NCBI GenBank assembly: GCA_002862965.1
Contig: PKCW01000089.1
Coordinates: 1 to 6,895, forward strand
Direction: 5' to 3'
From: Pseudomonadota bacterium
GTDB taxonomy: Bacteria > Pseudomonadota > Gammaproteobacteria > UBA5335
Length of the DNA: 6,895 nucleotides
Shown here: piece after piece, positions 1 to 6,585 of the stretch
How the letters are laid out: every line of letters starts with the position of its first letter
Position numbering within the stretch: the first letter of the stretch is position 1
The notes under the pieces: model-generated
Seen by the model: the letters and a program-made list of their open reading frames with translations, nothing else
Database searches by the model: none
What the model was told of the DNA's origin: nothing
Program-made: the position numbers and the translations under genes

Positions 1-724
1 TGAAGGTGCGGTAGAGGCGTTTGAGTTCGGGAGCGGTTTGGCCCAGCGTGGCGAGCTGCGTGCTCAGGGCGACGGTGTTGGCCTGTTCGCGCGGACCGAA
101 GCAGCCATAGCAGCCGCGCCCGACCGCCGGGCACAAGGCCCCGCACCCGGTCTGGGTCACCGGTCCCAGGCAGGCCGTTCCGTGGGCGACGAGCACGCAG
201 GGATGACCGGCCGCCTTGCAGGATTCGCACACGCTGCCCTGGGGGAGCCGCGGGGCATGGCCGCGCAGCAATGCGGTGAGCACCGCCAGCAGGTGTTCCT
301 TGCGGATCGGACAGCCGCGCAGTTCCAGATCCACCGGCACGTGGGCCGCGATCGGTGTCGCCGTGGCCAGGCTCCGGATGTATTCGGGATGGGCATACAC
401 GGCCTGGCGATAGGCCGTTTCATCCGCGAAGTTGCGCAGCGCCTGAATCCCGCCTGCGGTTGCGCAGGCGCCGATGGTGACGAGGATGCGCGAGTCCCGT
501 CGCACCTGCTGGATGCGTGCGGCGTCGTGGGGGGTCGAGATCGAACCCTCCACCAGGGAAATGTCATAGGGGCCGGACTGGACGTCGCTGGAGGCTTCGG
601 GGAAATTGGCGAAGCGGATGCGTTCCCCCAGCAGCAGAAGCTCATCCTCGCAATCCAGCAGACTCAGTTGGCATCCATCACAGGATGCGAACTTCCAGAC
701 CGCCAACCGGGGCAGCGCCGCCAT
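1..724 (-). CDS. hydD: Group 3b [NiFe]-hydrogenase small subunit HydD (partial, C-terminus missing)
   Basis: This is the small, electron-relay subunit of a cytoplasmic bidirectional NAD(P)-linked [NiFe]-hydrogenase (sulfhydrogenase), related to the 20 kDa subunit of complex I. It passes electrons between the NiFe site of the large subunit and the diaphorase subunits. I translated 241 residues with no stop before the window edge. The proximal [4Fe-4S] ligands are visible: CDGCQ (C15, C18), C87 in GACAT and C138 in RGCP. A second cysteine-rich part at 166-208 (CESCK, HPC, TACLGP, GCGALCP, CYGCFGP) supplies two more clusters, which is typical of group 3 rather than uptake hydrogenases. There is no Tat signal, so the enzyme should be cytoplasmic. 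The ATG lies one base after the hydG stop (TGA-C-ATG), with GGGAGC six bases upstream. From family length I infer only a few tens of residues are missing. The large subunit hydA is expected next. Confidence 0.93.
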   Translation of the reverse strand, partial: MAALPRLAVWKFASCDGCQLSLLDCEDELLLLGERIRFANFPEASSDVQSGPYDISLVEGSISTPHDAARIQQVRRDSRILVTIGACATAGGIQALRNFADETAYRQAVYAHPEYIRSLATATPIAAHVPVDLELRGCPIRKEHLLAVLTALLRGHAPRLPQGSVCESCKAAGHPCVLVAHGTACLGPVTQTGCGALCPAVGRGCYGCFGPREQANTVALSTQLATLGQTAPELKRLYRTF

Positions 725-725
725 G

Positions 726-1589
726 TCAAAGCTCCCGCACGTCGAAAATGTCGGCGATCTCGTCGTAGCGCAGCACCGGGCCGTCGCGGCACATGAGGTA
801 GCGTCCCCACTGGCAGTGCCCACAGGTGCCGATACCGCACTGCATGTTGCGTTCCATGGAGACGAAGATGCGATCGTCGCTGACGCCGCGCTGCTGCAAG
901 GCCAGCACGGCAAACCGCATCATCGGCTCCGGGCCGCACAGAAAGGCCACCGCGTCCGAAGGATCGAAATCGGCCCGCTGCACCCGCTTGGTGACCACGC
1001 CGACGTGACCGCGCCAGGCCGGCCCGCCGCGGTCGACCGTCACCTCGACCTGCAGATGCGGTCGCCGTGACCAGGCGATGACGTCGTCCCGGAACAGCTC
1101 GCTCTGCGGATCGCGGCAACCGATCAGCAGGAACACGCGCCGGAAGGCCTCGGGATTTCGCATGGCATGGCACATCACCGGACGCAGTGGTGCCAGGCCG
1201 ATGCCGCCCGCTACCAGGATCAGATCGCGCCCGCGGGCGGTTTCCAGGGGCCAGGCCGTGCCGAAAGGACCGCGCACGCCGATGGCGTCACCTTCCTTCA
1301 GATTCTGCATCGCCCGCGTCACCCGCCCCACGGCGCGCAGGGTGTGCATCAGCGTGCCGGATGCCGCGCCATCCCCGCTGATGGAGATCGGCACCTCGCC
1401 CACGCCGAAGGCATAAAGCATGTTGAACTGGCCGGGCCGGTAGATCGGCACCTCGCCGGCTTCGGGCCGGACCGACCAGGTGAAGACACTGCCGTCCGCG
1501 ATCTCCTCGCGACGCGCTGCGATGCGCCACGGCGCCGGCACCAGGCCCTCGCCCGGCCGACCGGCGGCGGCTTGCTCAAGGCTGTCCAT
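726..1589 (-). CDS. hydG: Sulfhydrogenase diaphorase subunit HydG (FAD/NAD(P)-binding, [2Fe-2S])
   Basis: This 287-residue protein is the flavin subunit that exchanges electrons between the hydrogenase Fe-S chain and NAD(P)(H). It belongs to the ferredoxin-NADP reductase superfamily, close to PyrK and to the gamma subunit of the Pyrococcus sulfhydrogenase; it is not the [FeFe]-hydrogenase maturase that shares the name. A FAD-binding barrel covers about residues 20-115, with RPGQF at 51-55 and the flavin-contact stretch VPISIS at 66-71. The NAD(P) domain follows, with [12 protein letters not shown] at 126-137 and CGPEPMM at 218-224. A C-terminal CGIGTCGHC (C251, C256, C259) plus C267 binds [2Fe-2S]. 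I chose the ATG at 1589, which gives a normal N-terminus and a 14-base overlap with the upstream gene. An in-frame opening further upstream only reads through that gene in another frame. No clear Shine-Dalgarno is visible, so translation is probably coupled. Confidence 0.92.
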   Translation of the reverse strand: MDSLEQAAAGRPGEGLVPAPWRIAARREEIADGSVFTWSVRPEAGEVPIYRPGQFNMLYAFGVGEVPISISGDGAASGTLMHTLRAVGRVTRAMQNLKEGDAIGVRGPFGTAWPLETARGRDLILVAGGIGLAPLRPVMCHAMRNPEAFRRVFLLIGCRDPQSELFRDDVIAWSRRPHLQVEVTVDRGGPAWRGHVGVVTKRVQRADFDPSDAVAFLCGPEPMMRFAVLALQQRGVSDDRIFVSMERNMQCGIGTCGHCQWGRYLMCRDGPVLRYDEIADIFDVREL

Positions 1590-2031
1590 AAAGGTCCGAA
1601 AGCTGCATGCGCGCAGCCTGCAGGCGCTGGACGACGACCTCGAGCAGCCCGCGGGTGATCGCATAACCCACCGCGCTGTCGGCCTGCATGGCCTGGCGCA
1701 GGCAGTCGGCATCGAAGGCCAGGACGTGGGTGGTCGCGCGCGCGACGGCGTCGAAGTGCCAGCGGTGCGGCGGCAAGAACCACGACCAACCCACCGCGTC
1801 GTCCTTCCCCAGGGTTTCCAGCGGGGCATGACCGACCGCCGTGCCGGCGATCTTGATTTCGACCTGCCCGTCGAGAATCAGGTAGAACGTGGCTGCCGGG
1901 GCGTTCTGGCGAAGCAGGAAAGCGCCGGGTTCGAAGCGCTCTTCCCGGGCGCAGGCCACCAGGCGCTCGCGCACCGGTGGCGCCATATCGGCACAGAAAG
2001 CATGGTGGGCCAGCTGATCTGCAAGATCCAT
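1576..2031 (-). CDS. Stand-alone cyclic-nucleotide-binding-domain protein, no HTH
   Basis: This 151-residue protein has a single Crp/Fnr-type effector-binding domain. Residues about 10-110 form the cupin-like beta roll, with the recognisable stretches [10 protein letters not shown] (33-42), [11 protein letters not shown] (49-59), LGKDDAVGW (74-82) and a conserved-looking [13 protein letters not shown] (85-97). Residues about 118-145 look like the long dimerisation helix. The chain ends there (DLYGQP), so the helix-turn-helix of Crp/Fnr regulators is absent. The usual phosphate-binding cassette (GE(L/I) followed by RSA) is not conserved, so binding of cAMP or cGMP is uncertain. The gene starts with ATG five bases after the hydB stop, with GGAG (2040-2043) eight bases upstream, and overlaps hydG by 14 bases. 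It is therefore co-translated with hydrogenase subunits. I infer a regulatory or sensory partner of the hydrogenase; the function is unproven. Confidence 0.85.
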   Translation of the reverse strand: MDLADQLAHHAFCADMAPPVRERLVACAREERFEPGAFLLRQNAPAATFYLILDGQVEIKIAGTAVGHAPLETLGKDDAVGWSWFLPPHRWHFDAVARATTHVLAFDADCLRQAMQADSAVGYAITRGLLEVVVQRLQAARMQLSDLYGQP

Positions 2032-2036
2032 CGTCT

Positions 2037-3176
2037 TTACTCCAAGCGCTCCGGGACGTCCTGCGGCGTCGACGCGCGCAGGGCCGCCACCTCCGCGGTG
2101 ATGTCGATGCCGACCGGGCACCAACTGATGCAGCGCCCGCAACCCACGCAGCCCGAGCTCCCGAACTGGTCGTGCCAGCTGGCCAGCTTGTGGGTGATCC
2201 ACTGCCGGTAGCGGGCGCCGATGCCGCCGCGCACGCTGCCGCCCGGCAAGTGGGAAAACTCGGGATTGAAGCACGACTCCCATTCCTGGGTGCGTTCGGC
2301 GATCCAGCCGTCGAGCGCCACGGCATCCACCACACGGGTGCAGTAGCAGGTCGGGCACACCGCCGTGCAGTTGCCGCAGGCCAGACAGCGGGACGCGAGG
2401 CTGTCCCAGTGCGGGTCTTCCAGCTTGCGGTACAGCAGCTCGCGCAGCCCCGCGGCGGGCATGCGGACGGCCAGCTGCGCGCGTGTCCCCGCCCAGACCC
2501 GTTCCGCTGCCGCGCGGTCGACCGGCTGTGCGGCGGCCACCCCGAGCCGCGACAGCACGGCGGCGCCGCGCGGCGACCCGCTTTCGACGTGCCAACCGAT
2601 GGCGCCGCCCGGCTCCAGAATTTCGGTCAACGCGAGGTCGTAACCGGTTTCGGCGCGCGGGCCGGTCCCCATGTCGGCGCAAAAGCAGGTGCCGCCGGCG
2701 CGTCCGCATTGCACGGCGATGATGAACAACGCCGCGCGTCGCGCCTCGAACGCCCGATCCGGCTGCGCCGCGCCCGCCAGCACCCGATCCTGAACAGCCA
2801 TCGCCGCCAGTTCGCAGGCGCGTGCCCCGATCAGCGCGGTCGGCGCCGGTGTCGCGGGAGCGGATTCGAAACGGAGGACGCCGTCGGCGGATCGGGTGAC
2901 GCGAACCTGGGACTCGCTCGCCGGGTGGAGGAAGCGCTTCCAACCGTGCGGCCCCACCGTATGGTCGAAACGGCGTGGGTCGTCGGGCTGCGGATGCAGA
3001 CGGTAGTGGCCAGGCGCCTGTTCGTCGCGCCAGCCTTGCGGCAAGGCGTCGATCCCCGACAGGTGGTCATACACGATGGCGCCGCCCCGCACCGTGGGAC
3101 CGAGCACGTCGTAGCCGTCGCGCTTCAAGGCATCGATCAGGCCGGCAAGCCCATCGATATCGAGCATGGCCTCCAT
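2037..3176 (-). CDS. hydB: Sulfhydrogenase subunit HydB (4Fe-4S dicluster electron-transfer subunit)
   Basis: This 379-residue protein carries electrons between HydD and HydG in the cytoplasmic group 3b hydrogenase. It is related to the A subunit of anaerobic (Asr-type) sulfite reductase, which is why this enzyme class is called sulfhydrogenase. The N-terminal two thirds hold family landmarks: GARACELAA with C121, and [13 protein letters not shown] at 161-173 with C164 and C166, preceded by C157. Two ferredoxin-type motifs follow: C264, C267, C270, C274-Pro with extra C277 and C279, and C343, C346, C349, C353-Pro. Each should bind a [4Fe-4S] cluster. The ATG at 3176 has a strong GGAGGT eight bases upstream. 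The gene is first in its operon, 164 bp from der, behind an FNR-type promoter. Nothing looks truncated. The main alternative is an AsrA-like sulfite reductase subunit, but neighbouring hydG and hydD argue for the hydrogenase. Confidence 0.92.
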   Translation of the reverse strand: MEAMLDIDGLAGLIDALKRDGYDVLGPTVRGGAIVYDHLSGIDALPQGWRDEQAPGHYRLHPQPDDPRRFDHTVGPHGWKRFLHPASESQVRVTRSADGVLRFESAPATPAPTALIGARACELAAMAVQDRVLAGAAQPDRAFEARRAALFIIAVQCGRAGGTCFCADMGTGPRAETGYDLALTEILEPGGAIGWHVESGSPRGAAVLSRLGVAAAQPVDRAAAERVWAGTRAQLAVRMPAAGLRELLYRKLEDPHWDSLASRCLACGNCTAVCPTCYCTRVVDAVALDGWIAERTQEWESCFNPEFSHLPGGSVRGGIGARYRQWITHKLASWHDQFGSSGCVGCGRCISWCPVGIDITAEVAALRASTPQDVPERLE

Positions 3177-3184
3177 CCGGTCGC

Positions 3185-3190
3185 ACCTCC
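3185..3190 (-). promoter_or_regulatory. Strong Shine-Dalgarno of hydB
   Basis: GGAGGT on the minus strand, eight bases before the hydB ATG at 3176. It is the strongest ribosome-binding site I noticed in the window. It fixes that start in preference to the second Met codon three codons later. Confidence 0.8.
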
Positions 3191-3214
3191 CACACCGTTC
3201 CCCGGCACCCGATC

Positions 3215-3220
3215 ATTCTG
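3215..3220 (-). promoter_or_regulatory. Candidate -10 element of the hydrogenase operon promoter
   Basis: CAGAAT on the minus strand matches TATAAT at four of six positions. It lies 22 bases downstream of the FNR-type box, the spacing of a class II FNR promoter (box centred at -41.5). It predicts a transcript start near 3208 and a leader of about 31 bases before hydB. No -10-like hexamer sits at 17 bases from the TTGACC within the box, so an ordinary sigma70 reading is less likely. Confidence 0.5.
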
Positions 3221-3242
3221 TGGGTTTCCGGCCATCCGCCGC

Positions 3243-3256
3243 TTGATGCAGGTCAA
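3243..3256 (-). promoter_or_regulatory. FNR/Anr-type binding site upstream of hydB
   Basis: On the minus strand the sequence is TTGAC-CTGC-ATCAA, nine of ten matches to the FNR/Anr/Dnr consensus TTGAT-N4-ATCAA. It lies in the 164 bp der-hydB gap, upstream of hydB in the right orientation for activation. Known family members (Fnr, Anr, Dnr) bind such sites under low oxygen or with nitric oxide. I infer anaerobic or microaerobic activation of the hydrogenase operon by a regulator encoded elsewhere. Confidence 0.7.
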
Positions 3257-3285
3257 ACGGCACAAGCCCCGGAATTTGCTTCACG

Positions 3286-3301
3286 GGAGGTTAGCACCTC
3301 C
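3286..3301 (-). terminator. Small hairpin downstream of der, possible weak terminator
   Basis: GGAGGT-GCTA-ACCTCC forms a perfect 6 bp stem with a 4-base loop, 39 bases past the der stop. Flanking TTGC and GCAA could extend it across an internal loop. There is no run of T after it on the minus strand, so it does not fit a standard intrinsic terminator. It could be a 3'-end stabilising hairpin or chance. A separate 12-base palindrome (GCCGGCGCCGGC, 3322-3333) lies closer to der and also lacks a T-tract. Confidence 0.3.
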
Positions 3302-3340
3302 GCAAGGCAGCGGCATGAACAGCCGGCGCCGGCCGGTCCT

Positions 3341-4753
3341 TCAACCGCCCTTGGCGAAGCGCACGAGGCGCCGGCGCTTGGCGATCTGGCGTGGCGTCAA
3401 GGTGTTGCGGACACCTTCGAAGGGATTTTCGCCGGATTTGAACTCCAGCCGCAGCGGCGTGCCGTAGAGGCCCAGCGACTTCCTGAAAAAATTGATCAGA
3501 TAGCGCCGGTAACTGTCGGGGACATCTTCGGTCTGGTTGCCGTGGATCACGACGACCGGCGGCTGCCGCCCGCCTTGATGCGCATAGCGCAGCTTGATGC
3601 GCCGGCCGCGCACCAGCGGCGGCTGGTGGCCGGCGACGGCTTCCTGCAGCAGCCGGGTCAGTCGCGGCGTGGACAGATCGGCCGAGCCGGCTGCGTGCGC
3701 CGCGCAAATCGAGGCAAACACGTTCCCCACACCCGAGCCGTGCAGCGCCGAGATGAAGTGGGTCTTGGCGAAGTCCACGAACGGCAGGCGTCGGCCCAAC
3801 TCCTCGCGGATGCGCTCCCGCGCGCCCTGCGCCAGGCCGTCCCATTTGTTCACCGCAAGGACCAGGGACCGGCCCCGCTCGATCACCATCCCCAAAAGGC
3901 TGGCGTCCTGGTCGGTGATCCCCTCCCGGCCATCGAACAGGAACAGCACCACGTCGGCGGCGTCGATGGCCTGCAGGGTCTTGACGATGCTGAATTTCTC
4001 GATCACCGCATCGACCCGCGCGCGGCGCCGCACCCCGGCCGTATCGACCAGGACGTAGTCCTGTGCGTCCCGGGTGAACGGCACGGCGATGGCGTCGCGC
4101 GTGGTTCCCGGGATCTCGGACGCCACCAGGCGCTCCTCGCCGAGCACGCGGTTGATGAAGGTGGATTTGCCGACGTTCGGCCGACCGACGACCGCCACGC
4201 GGATGGCCGTGTCATCCGCATCGCGCGCACCCTCGGCCGTCGCCGGCAGCGTGCTGCAAACGGCTTCCATGAGCGCCGCGACACCTTGGCCGTGGGCCGC
4301 CGAGACGGCATGGACCGGCCCCAGCCCCAGCGCCGCGAAATCGGCGTCGACCGCGCCTTGATTCAGCCCCTCGCTCTTGTTCGCGATGAGAAACACCGGT
4401 TTGCCGCTGCGACGCACCCATTGCGCCAGCGCTTCATCCTGCGCATTGACGCCCTCGCGCGCATCGACCAGCAGCAGCACGACATCGCCCTCGTCCAGCG
4501 CCTGGCGCGCCTGCTGGGCACTCAGTGCATCGAGCCCGCCGGTCTCGCCGGACAGCCCGCCGGTGTCGACCACCAGATAGGGCACCGGACCGACCCTGCC
4601 GTAGCCGTACTGGCGATCGCGCGTCAGGCCCGGGAAATCCGCCACCAGCGCGTCCCGACTCCGGGTGAGCCGGTTGAACAAGGTGGATTTCCCGACATTG
4701 GGGCGTCCGAGCAGGACGACGGCCGGTGCCGCAGCAAGCCCGGCCTCAGCCAC
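3341..4753 (-). CDS. der: Ribosome-assembly GTPase Der (EngA)
   Basis: Der is an essential GTPase with two tandem G domains that acts in late 50S subunit maturation. With the GTG start the protein is 470 residues, close to the family norm. G domain 1 has GRPNVGKS at 16-23, DTGG at 63-66 and NKSE at 125-128. G domain 2 has GRPNVGKS at 190-197, DTAG at 237-240 and NKWD at 302-305. A C-terminal KH-like domain (about 350-470) ends in a basic tail. The Glu of NKSE replaces the usual Asp of NKxD, a substitution I recall from other proteobacterial Der proteins. The GTG at 4753 puts the first P-loop near the N-terminus as in E. coli and overlaps bamB by eight bases. A TTG at 4774 would add seven residues. 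Neither start has a clear Shine-Dalgarno, so coupling to bamB is likely. Confidence 0.95.
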   Translation of the reverse strand: MAEAGLAAAPAVVLLGRPNVGKSTLFNRLTRSRDALVADFPGLTRDRQYGYGRVGPVPYLVVDTGGLSGETGGLDALSAQQARQALDEGDVVLLLVDAREGVNAQDEALAQWVRRSGKPVFLIANKSEGLNQGAVDADFAALGLGPVHAVSAAHGQGVAALMEAVCSTLPATAEGARDADDTAIRVAVVGRPNVGKSTFINRVLGEERLVASEIPGTTRDAIAVPFTRDAQDYVLVDTAGVRRRARVDAVIEKFSIVKTLQAIDAADVVLFLFDGREGITDQDASLLGMVIERGRSLVLAVNKWDGLAQGARERIREELGRRLPFVDFAKTHFISALHGSGVGNVFASICAAHAAGSADLSTPRLTRLLQEAVAGHQPPLVRGRRIKLRYAHQGGRQPPVVVIHGNQTEDVPDSYRRYLINFFRKSLGLYGTPLRLEFKSGENPFEGVRNTLTPRQIAKRRRLVRFAKGG

Positions 4754-5906
4754 GACCGAACTGCACGGCGGCAAGCCGGCCGCCGCGGCCCTGAACGATC
4801 ACGGTCTCATCCCCGACGCGGAGCGGACGCGCACTGATGCCTTGGCGATCGACACGGGTGTAGCCCATGATCTGCCCCGTCCCGCGGTCGAGCCAGAACA
4901 CATAGCCGTTACCGTCGGCGATGACGACGTGTCGACCCGACAGCGCCGGCGCGCTCAAGTCGCGGCGGAGCAAGCCTTCCTGGGTCCAGCGGACATCGCC
5001 GCTCTGGAGGTCCAGCGCGTTGACCCGCGAGCGATCGTCCACCTCGTAGATCTCTTCGCCGCTGGCCACGATGCTCTGGAACGACGAGGTATCCCGATCC
5101 CAGACGCGACGACCCGAACGCAGGTCGAAGCCCGCCACCTTGCCCTGGAACGTGGCGACGAACAGTCCACCGGCGAGTACGGCCGGGTCGCCATCGATGT
5201 CCACCAGCCGCTCGACTTCGGAGCGTCCGGTCGGCAGCGCCACGGTTTCCTCCCACGCCAGCCGCCCATCCGAGAGCCGCAGCGCGATGACCTTGCCGTT
5301 GTCCAGCCCGATCATGGCAAAGCCGTTTTCCAGGAACGGCGCACCGGTGCCGCGCAGGGTGAGCGAGGGCACCGTCGTCTCATGGGTCCAGCGTGTGCTG
5401 CCGTCGTTCAGATCGAGTCCGCTGATGCGGCCGTCGAGTGTGCGCACCACCACCGTCCCCTGCTCGGCGCGAGGCGTGGCAAGCACTTCGCTGCTCATCT
5501 GCCGGCGCCAGCGGATCCGGCCGTCGGCCGCTGCGAGCGCCAGCACCTCCCCATCCAGGGTACCGACCAGCAGGGTGTCATCGGCCGGAAAGGGCCCGGC
5601 CGTGATCCGCGATTCGGTTTTCACCCGCCAGGCCAGCTTGCCGCTGTCCAGTTCGACCGCAACGACCTGGCCATCGGCGCTGGCCGCATAGACCCTGCTC
5701 CCGCCGAGGGCCGGGGCGAGATACGGGAAACGCTCCTCGCTTTTGCCGCCCACATCGACGGTCCAGCGCGTGTTGACGGACGCAGCGGAGGTCAGGGTCG
5801 GCAGGGGCGCCGCAGGTTCCACGGGGGTCTTGTTCCACACCTTCAGGCTGTTGCAGCCCGCAAGGCCGGCACTCAGTGCCACGATCAGCAACATGCGCCT
5901 GTTCAC
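4746..5906 (-). CDS. bamB: Outer-membrane assembly lipoprotein BamB
   Basis: BamB is the eight-bladed beta-propeller lipoprotein of the BAM complex, which binds BamA and helps insert beta-barrel proteins into the outer membrane. The 386-residue product starts with a short basic, hydrophobic lipoprotein signal ending in LAGC, with lipidation expected on C18. Asn at +2 fits outer-membrane sorting. The rest is a series of PQQ-type propeller repeats, seen as recurring strand pairs such as DGQVVAVELDSGKLAW, DGEVLALAAADGRIRW, DGRISGLDLNDGSTRW and GKVAGFDLRSGRRVW. The last blade contains GISARPLRVGDETV, which resembles known BamB C-termini. The GTG start overlaps the yfgM stop in a GTGA junction, and a GAGGA lies six bases upstream. 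An in-frame ATG four codons later would shorten the basic part of the signal, so GTG is preferred. Confidence 0.94.
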   Translation of the reverse strand: MNRRMLLIVALSAGLAGCNSLKVWNKTPVEPAAPLPTLTSAASVNTRWTVDVGGKSEERFPYLAPALGGSRVYAASADGQVVAVELDSGKLAWRVKTESRITAGPFPADDTLLVGTLDGEVLALAAADGRIRWRRQMSSEVLATPRAEQGTVVVRTLDGRISGLDLNDGSTRWTHETTVPSLTLRGTGAPFLENGFAMIGLDNGKVIALRLSDGRLAWEETVALPTGRSEVERLVDIDGDPAVLAGGLFVATFQGKVAGFDLRSGRRVWDRDTSSFQSIVASGEEIYEVDDRSRVNALDLQSGDVRWTQEGLLRRDLSAPALSGRHVVIADGNGYVFWLDRGTGQIMGYTRVDRQGISARPLRVGDETVIVQGRGGRLAAVQFGRG

Positions 5907-6541
5907 GGTGCGTCCTCTCCCATGTCTTTCAGCTTCAAGCCGATGAGTCGATCGTCCAGTTGCGCCGCGGTGGCCGCTTCGCGCGCCTTCCGATAGGCAG
6001 CGCGGGCTTCGTCCGTCCGGCCCAGTGTCCGCAGCGCGTCACCGCGGAGTTCTTCGACCAGCGGGCGCCACGGGGTTTGGTCCTCGAGCGGCTCGAGCGC
6101 TTCGAGCGCCGGCTCGGGCGCCGATTGCGCCAGATGGACACGCGCCAGTCGCAGCCGGGCCAGCGCCCCCAGAGGATCGTCGCCGGCCATGTCGATCGCC
6201 CGCTCGAGCGCCTGTTGGGCGCCCGGGAGATCCCCCTTGTCCACGGCGCGTCGGGCCAAGGCCAGCTGGGCAAGGGTGGTGTAGGGCGCGCCGGCAAATC
6301 GGTCACGCAGCGTCTGGTCGAGCGCCAGCATCGATTGCGCATCGTCGCGCTCGAGCGCGACGCTGAACTGTTCGTAGTATTCCGCGGCCCGGACGGCCTT
6401 GGTCGCCTGGCTGTTCTGGTAGAACCGCCAGCCCAGCACCAGCACGAGGCCGAACAGCAATCCCGCCAGCAGGTAGTTGCCATAGTCCTGCCACCAGCCT
6501 TTCAGGCGGTCCAACTCATCTTCTTCGTAGCCCTGAGCCAA
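5903..6541 (-). CDS. yfgM: YfgM-type ancillary SecYEG translocon subunit (TPR protein)
   Basis: YfgM is a single-pass inner-membrane protein that, with PpiD, associates with the SecYEG translocon and helps periplasmic chaperone hand-over in E. coli. The 212-residue product has an acidic cytoplasmic N-terminus (about 1-20), one membrane segment (about 21-41, ending LGWRFY) and a periplasmic part of TPR-like helices (about 50-190) rich in Ala, Leu and Arg. The length fits the family. The start is TTG, supported by AAGGAGC seven bases upstream and by alignment of the N-terminus with the E. coli family pattern. No ATG is available nearby. The gene follows hisS by 44 bases and overlaps bamB by four, the standard hisS-yfgM-bamB-der order, so it is probably one transcript with them. 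Confidence 0.9.
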   Translation of the reverse strand: MAQGYEEDELDRLKGWWQDYGNYLLAGLLFGLVLVLGWRFYQNSQATKAVRAAEYYEQFSVALERDDAQSMLALDQTLRDRFAGAPYTTLAQLALARRAVDKGDLPGAQQALERAIDMAGDDPLGALARLRLARVHLAQSAPEPALEALEPLEDQTPWRPLVEELRGDALRTLGRTDEARAAYRKAREAATAAQLDDRLIGLKLKDMGEDAP

Positions 6542-6548
6542 AATCGCT

Positions 6549-6555
6549 GCTCCTT
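6549..6555 (-). promoter_or_regulatory. Shine-Dalgarno that fixes the TTG start of yfgM
   Basis: AAGGAGC on the minus strand, seven bases before the TTG at 6541. It lies inside the short hisS-yfgM gap. Its position decides for the rare start codon over internal alternatives. Confidence 0.75.
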
Positions 6556-6585
6556 GTCGAAATATTGCCCGTCAGCGCGCCGTCG

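Noticed and set aside
157..645. Minus-strand frame of 162 codons inside hydD
   Set aside because: Different frame from the clear hydrogenase small-subunit reading with its CDGCQ, GACAT and GCP motifs; the product is Pro/Arg/Ser-rich and featureless.
1590..1829. N-terminal extension of HydG to the upstream start at 1829
   Set aside because: It would overlap almost half of the cNMP gene in another frame; the extension is Arg/Pro/Thr-rich and not part of the family.
1576..2943. A 455-residue protein combining a long Arg-rich N-terminus with the cNMP domain
   Set aside because: The N-terminal 300 residues are an out-of-frame reading of hydB; the ATG at 2031 with GGAG upstream gives a normal stand-alone domain.
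3251..3256. TTGACC as a sigma70 -35 box
   Set aside because: At 17 bases downstream the sequence is GGCCGG, not a -10; the hexamer is better explained as half of the FNR-type site.
3322..3333. Perfect 12-base palindrome GCCGGCGCCGGC just after der
   Set aside because: Self-complementary with no room for a proper loop and no T-tract; common in GC-rich DNA, so not called a terminator.
1977..4837. Long plus-strand open frames (for example 1977-3467 and 2975-4837, 496 and 620 codons)
   Set aside because: They lie opposite well-supported genes, have Arg/Ala/Pro/Gln-rich products with no recognisable domain, and are what GC-rich codon bias produces on the antisense strand.
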